Positions 6,809 through 12,880 of a DNA stretch of 22,214 bases are shown piece by piece. Each line of letters begins with the position of its first letter. The first letter of the stretch is position 1. This DNA is from a virus, in IMG/VR virus record IMGVR_UViG_3300025887_000159, positions 1 to 22,214 of that record; one strand, given 5' to 3'. Below the pieces are notes generated by a model, which searched no databases, had not been told where the DNA came from, and was given only the letters and a program-made list of their open reading frames with translations. Both the position numbers and the translations under genes were made by a program.

Positions 6809-7363
6809 ATGAAAGACCAATTGAAAGAACTACTACAACATTCTGTCATTATCGATAAGGGTGTTGTAGTTCGTAGAACTAAGTGGATGGCTGATGGTAT
6901 TATATCAAATAAAGATAAAACTTATGATACTAGAACTGATGAAAAAATCTACATAGACACTTTAAGCGGAGTTATTTGCGAAGTTGGAGTTGCTATGTTA
7001 TGTGGTCGTTTAAATGAACAAGTATTTGATCATAAGACTAGGGATACATATGCGTGGGACGTATGGAGCAGCCTAAAGCTTAAAAACCGAATAGAAGTTA
7101 AATTACACAAAGAACAATGGTACACATTCTATCCAAAGAAAGTCGAGACTATGGTAAGGAATATCGAACATCAGGCGTTTGATTATCTAGTTACTGCTAA
7201 TTACGTTGAAGAAGATAATTACTATGTGGTAACACCTAGGCTTATCATTGAACCTAAGACCTTTAAATTCTACTCAAGACGATCTAAGTACGCAGAATCT
7301 AAGACTTCGTATTACAATCATAACGCCGCAGTCACAGATGGCGAGTGTATTAAATTATTTTAA
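6809..7363 (+). CDS. Probable PD-(D/E)XK nuclease-fold protein (184 aa)
   Basis: Residues 58-98 show E58 in a helix (CEVGVAMLCG), then D84 in YAWDVW, then a strand with E96-V-K98. This is the E...D...ExK arrangement of restriction-endonuclease-fold enzymes. The rest is basic and aromatic and ends in an unassigned tail. It could be a DNA endonuclease acting on host (unmodified) DNA, in line with the predicted hydroxymethylcytosine in phage DNA, but its target is unknown. GAAGG at 6797-6801 gives the start; it follows the SNase gene by three bases. The call rests on three residues and their spacing. Confidence 0.5.
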   Translation: MKDQLKELLQHSVIIDKGVVVRRTKWMADGIISNKDKTYDTRTDEKIYIDTLSGVICEVGVAMLCGRLNEQVFDHKTRDTYAWDVWSSLKLKNRIEVKLHKEQWYTFYPKKVETMVRNIEHQAFDYLVTANYVEEDNYYVVTPRLIIEPKTFKFYSRRSKYAESKTSYYNHNAAVTDGECIKLF

Positions 7364-7381
7364 AATAAATGAAAATAAACG

Positions 7382-7410
7382 TTTACAAAACACTAAAAGT
7401 ATGATATAAT
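7382..7410 (+). promoter_or_regulatory. Early sigma-70 promoter for the nucleotide-pool operon
   Basis: TTTACA at 7382-7387, a 17-base spacer and TATAAT at 7405-7410 with extended TG. It stands in the 85-base gap after the nuclease-like gene, behind an A-rich block and a 14-base AT palindrome (7355-7368) that overlaps the previous stop. Confidence 0.85.
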
Positions 7411-7448
7411 ATACTCATATTAAAAAATAAAGATACAGGTGATTACAA

Positions 7449-7757
7449 TTGGCAAAATTCGATGAAAACAAAACTCCATTTGGCTTAGTCCCGCCTGAAG
7501 CATTAGCTCAAGTAGCTGATGTTCTAGGCTTTGGTGCTGAAAAGTATGGTGTTAATAATTGGCGAATCGATGGTGATTCAACAAGCTGGATCAGAACATA
7601 TTCATCTGTACAGCGTCATTTAAACTCGTGGCATAGTGGTGAAGATATAGATCCTGAATCTGGTATGTCTCACTTAGCTCATGCCGCAACTCAAATCATG
7701 ATTCTTATGACTCATGCAATCGAACATCCTGAAGTAGACGATAGGTATAGCAAATGA
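7449..7757 (+). CDS. dATP/dGTP diphosphohydrolase N-terminal-domain-like protein (102 aa)
   Basis: P-F-G-L-V-P-P-E-A-L near the N-terminus, then F-G-A-E-K-Y-G-x-x-N-W-R, then the helices S-x-Q-R-H-L-N-S-W and SHLAHAATQIMIL match the phage family annotated as dATP/dGTP diphosphohydrolase N-terminal domain, which is related to MazG-type helical NTP pyrophosphohydrolases. It starts with TTG; AGGTGA at 7437-7442 at six bases supports this, and no ATG is available at the N-terminus. Its stop overlaps the start of the dCMP hydroxymethylase gene as ATGA, so a job in supplying dNMP substrate is plausible. Substrate is not known. Confidence 0.7.
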   Translation: MAKFDENKTPFGLVPPEALAQVADVLGFGAEKYGVNNWRIDGDSTSWIRTYSSVQRHLNSWHSGEDIDPESGMSHLAHAATQIMILMTHAIEHPEVDDRYSK

Positions 7758-8407
7758 ACATAGCAGATATTAGAAACCATTTTATTAAAGAACTCGCAAA
7801 TGAAAACTATACTACTGATCGTAATGGTAGTAAGACTATTGAGTTAATTGGTGCATCGTTTATCGCAAATGAAGATGCTATATTTGGCACTCCAAATCGT
7901 GATTACATTGAAACTGAACTTGAATGGTATGATTCAGAATCTACAAATGTAAATGACATATACGATGATTATCGAGAAGTTCCAGCTGCATGGTTAATGA
8001 CTGCAAATGCTCATGGCGAAATTAATTCGAATTATGGTCATCTAATCTATAGTGCTAAGTATCATACTCAGTATGATCAAGTTCTTTGTGAGTTGACCAA
8101 TAATCCTGATTCTCGTAGAGCTTCAATGATCTATACTCGTCCATCTATTTGGATTGAGTATTGCGAAAATGGTAAGAATGATTTTATCTGTACCAACGCA
8201 GTCACATATTATATTCGTGATAATGCTTTACATTGTGTTGTTCAAATGCGTTCTAATGATGTTATCTTTGGATATCGAAATGATTATGCTTGGCAAGACT
8301 ATGTTCTTCGTAACTTAGCAAACGATCTTTCTATTGATGTTGGTGATATGCATTGGCAAGTCCAAAATCTTCACGTATATGAAAAACACTTTGATTTGGT
8401 GAAATAA
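7754..8407 (+). CDS. 42: dCMP hydroxymethylase (217 aa), T4 gp42 homologue
   Basis: Converts dCMP and methylene-tetrahydrofolate to 5-hydroxymethyl-dCMP, the precursor of hydroxymethylcytosine DNA. Many blocks match T4 gp42 as I remember it: KTIELIGASF, GEINSNYG, NPDSRRASMIYTRPS, the catalytic Cys146 in DFICTNAV, and RSNDVIFGYRNDYAW at 166-180. D177 occupies the position that is Asn in thymidylate synthase and Asp in dCMP-specific enzymes, which argues for dCMP rather than dUMP. It is about 29 residues shorter than T4 gp42 (246 aa), ending just after LHVYEKHF. It is flanked by a pyrophosphohydrolase-like gene and dCMP deaminase with one- and four-base overlaps. Confidence 0.93.
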   Translation: MNIADIRNHFIKELANENYTTDRNGSKTIELIGASFIANEDAIFGTPNRDYIETELEWYDSESTNVNDIYDDYREVPAAWLMTANAHGEINSNYGHLIYSAKYHTQYDQVLCELTNNPDSRRASMIYTRPSIWIEYCENGKNDFICTNAVTYYIRDNALHCVVQMRSNDVIFGYRNDYAWQDYVLRNLANDLSIDVGDMHWQVQNLHVYEKHFDLVK

Positions 8408-8868
8408 TGAGTTGGGATATTTCAAAATCATATAAATGGGATAAACGTTATATTGAGTTAGCAGCTCATATTGCCGAATGGTCAAAAGATCCATCGCGTA
8501 AAATAGGATCAGTTGCTGTAGGAAATAAAGGGCAAGTGTTAGCGCAAGGTTATAATGGGTTTCCACGTGGTATTGCTGATGACGAATCTACATATATAAA
8601 CCGAGTAACTAAGTATGAACGTGTAGTACACGCTGAAATGAACTGTATATATAATGCAACGTATAATGGAACTTCTCTTGATGGAGCTACGTTATACATA
8701 CATGGACTACCAGTTTGTTCAGAATGCGCTAAGGGTATTATACAAGTTGGTATTAAACGTGTTGTAACTAAAGAGATTGATGATTCTATGCCAGAACGAT
8801 GGGTACAATCTAATAAATTAACTAAAATGTTATTTGAAGAAGCAGGAGTACAATATGACTTTATCTAA
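8407..8868 (+). CDS. cd: Deoxycytidylate (dCMP) deaminase (153 aa)
   Basis: Zinc enzyme that turns dCMP into dUMP for thymidylate synthesis. H75-A-E77-M-N-C and C104-S-E-C107 give the zinc ligands and the proton-shuttling Glu. The N-terminal DPSRKIGSVAV and GYNGFPRG segments are typical of the dCMP deaminase group. Shorter than T4 Cd (193 aa), close to the usual bacterial size. It competes with the hydroxymethylase for dCMP and would feed ThyX. Start overlaps the upstream stop (TAATG), with GGTGA just before. Confidence 0.93.
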   Translation: MSWDISKSYKWDKRYIELAAHIAEWSKDPSRKIGSVAVGNKGQVLAQGYNGFPRGIADDESTYINRVTKYERVVHAEMNCIYNATYNGTSLDGATLYIHGLPVCSECAKGIIQVGIKRVVTKEIDDSMPERWVQSNKLTKMLFEEAGVQYDFI

Positions 8869-9253
8869 ATATGATAGATTTGACCTAGAACAAGCTATTA
8901 TGGCTGCATGGGGTACATGCGAAGATATTGATTTGATTTATCACAATACTGATAATTTGGATTTAAACGCTGAGGATTGCGATAATATACAAAACCAACT
9001 ATTAGGTTTAAAATCTATCACTGAACTACGCTTTGAAAGGGTGTGGCATATTTTTGAAGAACTTATACATCATCAAAAACTTGAAGTAGCTGATGATGAC
9101 ATTGTTGATTTTGATGATATTGAGGATTCAATAATTGATGATATTGATGATGAAGTATATCATCCACATCCTAAAGATTCTGCAGCAAAGCTGGACGAAG
9201 AATATATGTCTATGCTGAATGATATAGATAATCTTAAAGGTATGGTAAAATAG
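8855..9253 (+). CDS. Acidic protein of unknown function (132 aa)
   Basis: AGGAG at 8844-8848 six bases before ATG 8855 decides this start; it overlaps the deaminase gene by 14 bases. The N-terminal 80 residues are helical with DLEQAIMAAWGT and LLGLKSITELRFERVWHIFEEL, a pattern I associate with conserved hypothetical proteins of marine T4-like phages. The C-terminal part (about 85-115) is extremely acidic, with many Asp in runs (D-D-I-D-D), and could mimic nucleic acid or bind metal or a basic partner. No enzyme motif is seen. Last protein gene before tRNA-Arg. Confidence 0.75.
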   Translation: MTLSKYDRFDLEQAIMAAWGTCEDIDLIYHNTDNLDLNAEDCDNIQNQLLGLKSITELRFERVWHIFEELIHHQKLEVADDDIVDFDDIEDSIIDDIDDEVYHPHPKDSAAKLDEEYMSMLNDIDNLKGMVK

Positions 9254-9259
9254 CTTAAC

Positions 9260-9336
9260 GCGCTCTTAGCTCAGCTGGATAGAGCATCGGCCTTCTAAGC
9301 CGAGGGTCTCAGGTTCGAATCCTGAAGGGCGCACCA
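9260..9336 (+). tRNA. tRNA-Arg (anticodon UCU), CCA encoded
   Basis: A full 77-base cloverleaf. The acceptor stem pairs 9260-9266 with 9326-9332 (one G-T pair), the D arm has AGCTCAGCTGGATAGAGC, the anticodon stem TCGGC/GCCGA closes a loop with anticodon TCT, and the T arm contains GGTTCGAAT. ACCA is encoded at 9333-9336. It reads AGA (and AGG by wobble) codons, which are common in this AT-rich phage; T4 also carries a tRNA-Arg(UCU). It lies six bases after the acidic protein gene, so it is probably cut from that operon's transcript. Confidence 0.97.
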
Positions 9337-9342
9337 ATTTTA

Positions 9343-9350
9343 TATAAATA
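9343..9350 (+). promoter_or_regulatory. T4-type late promoter box TATAAATA after the tRNA
   Basis: Exact TATAAATA immediately downstream of the tRNA CCA end and 18 bases before ATG 9368. The predicted start would be near 9356, leaving an extremely short leader with the AAAGG at 9355-9359 right at its 5' end. That is tight, so function is uncertain. Confidence 0.4.
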
Positions 9351-9367
9351 AATAAAAGGTAATGATT

Positions 9368-9586
9368 ATGAATTTAGTAAAAGATGAAAATGGTAAACAA
9401 TTTATAAAAATTGATATGTATCAAGATTTTGTTGATGACTTATTTTTAGCAAGATTAAACATTGCTATAGAAGATCTAGAAGGTTATATGCAGAACCCTG
9501 AATCTGCTCATCCTGAAGATCTTAAAGTTTACACTGAACAACTTGCAGCACATCGCAAACTTTTAGAGTGGTATACTCCACAGTAG
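9368..9586 (+). CDS. Small protein of unknown function (72 aa)
   Basis: ATG 9368 has AAAGG at 9355-9359 at eight bases, better than the in-frame ATG at 9362. The protein is acidic and mostly helical, with FLARLNIAIEDLEGYM and LKVYTEQLAAHRKLLEWY segments suggesting a helical hairpin. No family is recognised. It stands between tRNA-Arg and two tandem hairpins. Confidence 0.65.
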   Translation: MNLVKDENGKQFIKIDMYQDFVDDLFLARLNIAIEDLEGYMQNPESAHPEDLKVYTEQLAAHRKLLEWYTPQ

Positions 9587-9588
9587 GT

Positions 9589-9643
9589 CCTATTGCCTCA
9601 ATCAATAGGTGGTGCACTCGGCCCTTGAGTTTCATTCCTCAAG
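9589..9643 (+). repeat. Two tandem stem-loops after the 72-aa gene
   Basis: First hairpin: CCTATTG (9589-9595) with CAATAGG (9603-9609), a perfect 7-bp stem and seven-base loop. Second: CTTGAG (9624-9629) with CTCAAG (9638-9643), a perfect 6-bp stem and eight-base loop. No T-tract follows either, so simple termination is unlikely. They could be RNA processing or stability elements or a small structured RNA. Confidence 0.45.
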
Positions 9644-9678
9644 CAAAATAATTGAATGAATGGTGCCCAGGAGAGATA

Positions 9679-9837
9679 GTGAGTAGAAAGAATGGTATAT
9701 TATTATTAAGAACTTTATTATTGATATGGTTAGCAGTTTCAGTAAAAAACACTGATGATCTATATGGCGTGAGATATAGTATGAGAAGTTTTGAAGAATG
9801 TAAAAAGGTAGTTGATTATGAAACCAGTGAAAAATAA
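9679..9837 (+). CDS. Small single-span membrane or exported protein (52 aa), unknown
   Basis: GTG 9679 follows AGGAGA at 9669-9674, which is better placed than the TTG at 9652. The N-terminus is basic (S-R-K-N) and then has a hydrophobic run of Leu, Ile and Val (about residues 6-22), like a signal anchor. The remainder is short and polar with one Cys. It overlaps the next membrane protein gene by 20 bases. No family recognised; start codon choice is moderately sure. Confidence 0.5.
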   Translation: MSRKNGILLLRTLLLIWLAVSVKNTDDLYGVRYSMRSFEECKKVVDYETSEK

Positions 9838-10066
9838 GAAAACGTTAGATTGGTACGTAAAGTGGGTAGCTTCAGTCTTTGTTCTAGCCGCTATGTCTAT
9901 TAGAGGCGTTGATGGTCTACAATTTGTAGATCTATCTTTGTCTGCTATTGGAATTATGTTATGGTTATGGGTGTCTATTCTCTGGCAGGATAGAGCTCTT
10001 ATATTACTTAATGGTATTGGATTGATATTTTTATTGAATAATATTACATCTTCCCTTTACATTTGA
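9818..10066 (+). CDS. Small multi-span membrane protein (82 aa), unknown
   Basis: ATG 9818 has AAAGG at 9804-9808 nine bases upstream. Basic N-terminus (MKPVKNKKTLDW) followed by three hydrophobic segments at about residues 13-29, 38-54 and 60-76. Proteins with this KKTLDWYVKW opening and size recur in marine viruses as uncharacterised membrane proteins. The 3' end contains the -35 box (10056-10061) of the inositol/modification operon promoter. Confidence 0.65.
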   Translation: MKPVKNKKTLDWYVKWVASVFVLAAMSIRGVDGLQFVDLSLSAIGIMLWLWVSILWQDRALILLNGIGLIFLLNNITSSLYI

Positions 10067-10084
10067 TCAAAAGTGTGATATAAT
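10056..10084 (+). promoter_or_regulatory. Early sigma-70 promoter for the 10-15 kb modification operon
   Basis: TTTACA at 10056-10061, a 17-base spacer and TATAAT at 10079-10084 with extended TG. The -35 box lies inside the last codons of the preceding membrane protein gene. The leader to ATG 10176 is about 85 bases, the longest in the window, and contains GTGAG (10111-10115) and CTCAC (10141-10145), which could pair weakly. Confidence 0.85.
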
Positions 10085-10175
10085 ATACCTTATAACTACT
10101 TAAACAAACGGTGAGCTACTCTGATTAAAACCCAGTCAACCTCACATTAAAAAACTGAAATAAAGGGAAACATAA

Positions 10176-11456
10176 ATGTCTAAAATTAATATCGCAATTG
10201 CCGGTGTTGGCAACTGTTCATCTGCACTGGTTCAAGGTGTTCAATACTATAACGAAAATCCAGAAGATACAATTGGCCTAATGTTTCAAGACATTGGTGG
10301 TTATTCAGCTCCGAATTTTAACTTCGTGGTTGGCTTTGACGTTGATTCTCGTAAAGTTGGTCAACGGCTAAATAAAGCAATTTACGCAGAACCAAATTGT
10401 AACATGGAAGTATTTCCTCCAGGTCATGACATGAGCTGTATTGCTAATGAGTCGATTGTATATCGTTCGCCTACGTTGGATGGTATCGCGCCTCACATGC
10501 ATGATCTAGATAAAGCTATTACGTTTTTGGAAGATACAGAAACAACTCCAATTACTGCTTCTGAATACCGTGATATTCTTAAAGCTCGTAATGTTGATGT
10601 CCTACTTAACTATATGCCAGTAGGTTCAGAAGAAGCTGCCAGATGGCACATTGAAAATGCTATTAGATCCGGTGTTCATGTTGTTAACTGTATGCCAACT
10701 TATATTTCTACTAAAGATGCTATGGAATTAGAACAGCTTGCTATCGAACATGGTGTAACAATTGTTGGTTCTGATATGCGTTCTGATTATGGTGCGTCTC
10801 GTTTGTCTGAAGTCCTTCAAGGATCTATTATGGATTCTGGTTTATTGGTAACTCAGCATATTCAAGAAAATAAAGCTTGTGGCACAACTCAAGGTGATAT
10901 GCGTCGTACAGGTCGTACTGCTAATACAGACTTCCTAAACATGGCAACTAAAGATCGTTTGAAGAACAAACATATCTCTAAAGAAAATGTACTAAATGGC
11001 CAAGCCGCAGTACGTGGTAAGGATATTGCTGGTCTTACAATGTATGCTGGTCCATCACTTACAGTTTTCCAAAAACCAGGCGATGAGTACATCGGATCAG
11101 ATAACAAGATTGCTAATATTGACATGGTGTTTTGGGGTTGGGCTGGAGCTCGTTATGAATTGACTGCTAGATTATCTGTTCAAGATTCTCCAAATAGTGC
11201 TGGTATCGTTTACGATGCTATTCGATTCGTTAAGGTTGCTTCTGAAATGGGTATTGTTGGTTACTTACGTGGTCCATCAGCATGGTCACAAAAGACTCCA
11301 CCACAGCAACTTAAAACTGCTGATTCTAAGTTTGAATGTGACGCATTAGCTCGTAGAGTTCTAACTGATATTACTCGTCCACAACTTAAAGAAAATAATC
11401 CTAAAGTCGAAAACCTAACTTATACATTCCAATCAGGTGAAAATGACTATGCCTAA
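10176..11456 (+). CDS. ino1: Inositol-3-phosphate synthase-like protein (426 aa)
   Basis: The family makes 1D-myo-inositol 3-phosphate from glucose 6-phosphate with NAD. The Rossmann start IAGVGNCSSALVQG, then NFVVGFDVDSRKVG, LLNYMPVGSEEA, IVGSDMRSDYGAS, NTDFLNM and V-Q-D-S-P-N-S-A-G match the actinobacterial/archaeal type of Ino1. Length is slightly above those (about 365-390 aa). The segment between YAGPS and the DSPNSAG motif, which carries part of the active site, differs from what I recall of Mycobacterium Ino1, including Arg where a Lys stands just before DSPNS, so substrate or product could be altered. AAAGGGA precedes the ATG. First gene of the five-gene operon; the next gene overlaps it by eight bases. 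Family call is strong; activity is not proven. Confidence 0.88.
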   Translation: MSKINIAIAGVGNCSSALVQGVQYYNENPEDTIGLMFQDIGGYSAPNFNFVVGFDVDSRKVGQRLNKAIYAEPNCNMEVFPPGHDMSCIANESIVYRSPTLDGIAPHMHDLDKAITFLEDTETTPITASEYRDILKARNVDVLLNYMPVGSEEAARWHIENAIRSGVHVVNCMPTYISTKDAMELEQLAIEHGVTIVGSDMRSDYGASRLSEVLQGSIMDSGLLVTQHIQENKACGTTQGDMRRTGRTANTDFLNMATKDRLKNKHISKENVLNGQAAVRGKDIAGLTMYAGPSLTVFQKPGDEYIGSDNKIANIDMVFWGWAGARYELTARLSVQDSPNSAGIVYDAIRFVKVASEMGIVGYLRGPSAWSQKTPPQQLKTADSKFECDALARRVLTDITRPQLKENNPKVENLTYTFQSGENDYA

Positions 11457-11826
11457 GCAGTTAATTAATACCTTTGATATTGATGGTGTAATCTATTTTG
11501 GCGAGGACGTAACTGGTGTGCGTCCTGGTCGGGCTGATGTCATCATCACTGGTCGTTCTTACCAACAAGAACTAGAAACAATTAGTATGCTAAAATCTAG
11601 GCAAATTCATAACCACGTTATGTTTAATCCACTAAAACGAAGCGATGACGCATATAGTCGAAAAGCTTCAGGTATTCATAAAGCTAAATGTATCACAAAG
11701 CTTAAAGAATCATTTAAGATTGGACTACACTTTGAGGATGACCCTATTCAAATTGAAGAAATCAAAAAGGTTCATCCAGACTTAAACGTAATTCATTTAG
11801 TGCGAGAGGGCTTAATTGGCTACTAG
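11449..11826 (+). CDS. HAD-superfamily phosphatase-like protein (125 aa)
   Basis: All four HAD motifs are visible: D10-I-D12-G-V (nucleophile and acid/base Asp), T34 in I-I-T-G-R-S, K78 or K80 in IHKAKC, and E96-D-D98 in GLHFEDDP. It has no large cap domain, like small HAD phosphatases and polynucleotide phosphatase-like enzymes. The start at ATG 11449 has AGGTGA at 11435-11440; GTG 11437 and ATG 11443 are too close to that site. Being coupled to the inositol phosphate synthase gene suggests it may dephosphorylate its product or a later phosphorylated intermediate; that is inference. Confidence 0.75.
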   Translation: MPKQLINTFDIDGVIYFGEDVTGVRPGRADVIITGRSYQQELETISMLKSRQIHNHVMFNPLKRSDDAYSRKASGIHKAKCITKLKESFKIGLHFEDDPIQIEEIKKVHPDLNVIHLVREGLIGY

Positions 11827-12880
11827 TTCTTACAATTATGATTGGTGGTCATTTGATAAAGACCTTATGCTCGACTTTAATCATTTCTTAAAAAAGATTA
11901 ACGATCGTGCTGCTATCAAACAAGGTTTTACTAATGATCAATACGAAAATTTAAATCGTCATGGTGTAATTGATCATGGCTTAGGGGAAAACGTAGAGTA
12001 CTTTCATCCAACAATTACATTAGATGATCGTATGAGATTTATTGGTACTGAAATTGCAACATCTAGAATGAGCGATACTAATATTGTGGGTAACACTATC
12101 ATATCTCACTTCTATGGAGCTCGTGGCGTTCACTGGGTAGTATCAGGCAAGGAAGGAACCTTTGTTGATTTTGATCGTATTGCTGATGGCGATGCTGATT
12201 ATATTAAGTCTCTACGTAATAACGTTGATAAAGCTATAAGAAATAAACAACCTATCTGGGGAACGACTGAGTTACATACGTCTATTCAAACATCTGGTAG
12301 AAACTATTGTCGTAAAAAGTACAATGAACCTGATCGTAAGTTTCATCCAGTTGATGTAAGCGAATGGGTTGCTTCTTTTAGAGACAGCAAAATCATTGAA
12401 GGTATGCTAGCGGCTAAAGATCTTTTTGAAGTGTTTACTTTGTTGAAAACTTTACCAGGAGTTGGCGAATACTATGGTTTCCATTGCGCTACTTCTACGT
12501 CGGTTTTGCCTCAAATGAAATACCATCATGACCAAAGATTCGTAGCCCCAGGACCAGGAGCAGTTTATACGATAAAATTACTATGGCCAGATGTTCCTAA
12601 TAAATATCTAGCTGAAGCAATTTACTTTATAAGAGAAAACGCTGCTGAAATTGGTTTAACTAAGGATGTTATCTTTCATGAATCGGGCTACAATATAGAA
12701 TTAGACAATGGCTCTTATCTTTTTAATGAGCAACAGAATGGATTAAAGTATTATGGTACTGAGGTTCTATGTTGTCAGTATGGTGTATATCTACAAATAA
12801 GAGATGATGAAAAGGCATGTGGAAGACGCCAAGTAGCAAGAGCTAAAGCACCACAAAATAATTTAAGTGCATTCTTTTAA
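11816..12880 (+). CDS. HhH protein like alpha-glutamyl/putrescinyl-thymine pyrophosphorylase / 5-hmdU DNA kinase family (354 aa)
   Basis: Residues 208-250 carry LLKTLPGVGEYYGFH (helix-hairpin-helix of the DNA glycosylase type), then a short insertion and F-V-A-P-G-P-G-A-V-Y. The pair LPGxGxF/Y and GPGA is the signature I associate with the aGPT-PPlase and 5-hmdU DNA kinase families, which act on 5-hydroxymethylpyrimidines already in phage DNA. Upstream, residues 65-110 (ITLDDRMRFIGTEIATSRMSD) match the early helical region of these proteins. No glycosylase Asp or P-loop is obvious. Start is TTG 11816 with GAGG at 11806-11809; it overlaps the HAD gene by 11 bases. The C-terminus ends in LSAFF. 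Alternative: a catalytically different HhH DNA-binding protein. Confidence 0.55.
   Translation: MATSSYNYDWWSFDKDLMLDFNHFLKKINDRAAIKQGFTNDQYENLNRHGVIDHGLGENVEYFHPTITLDDRMRFIGTEIATSRMSDTNIVGNTIISHFYGARGVHWVVSGKEGTFVDFDRIADGDADYIKSLRNNVDKAIRNKQPIWGTTELHTSIQTSGRNYCRKKYNEPDRKFHPVDVSEWVASFRDSKIIEGMLAAKDLFEVFTLLKTLPGVGEYYGFHCATSTSVLPQMKYHHDQRFVAPGPGAVYTIKLLWPDVPNKYLAEAIYFIRENAAEIGLTKDVIFHESGYNIELDNGSYLFNEQQNGLKYYGTEVLCCQYGVYLQIRDDEKACGRRQVARAKAPQNNLSAFF

Noticed and set aside
7355-7368. 14-base perfect AT palindrome TTATTTTAAAATAA overlapping a stop codon
   Set aside because: Pure A/T, readily arising in this composition; no T-tract or GC stem for termination. Noted only as part of the A-rich promoter flank.
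7754-8407. Ordinary thymidylate synthase (ThyA) for the 217-aa protein
   Set aside because: Block-by-block likeness to T4 gp42, the Asp177 specificity residue and the presence of ThyX in the same window argue for dCMP hydroxymethylase.
10110-10145. GTGAG/CTCAC pairing in the leader of the inositol synthase gene, considered as a riboswitch
   Set aside because: Only a 5-bp stem over a 25-base loop, no recognised aptamer motif; too weak to annotate.
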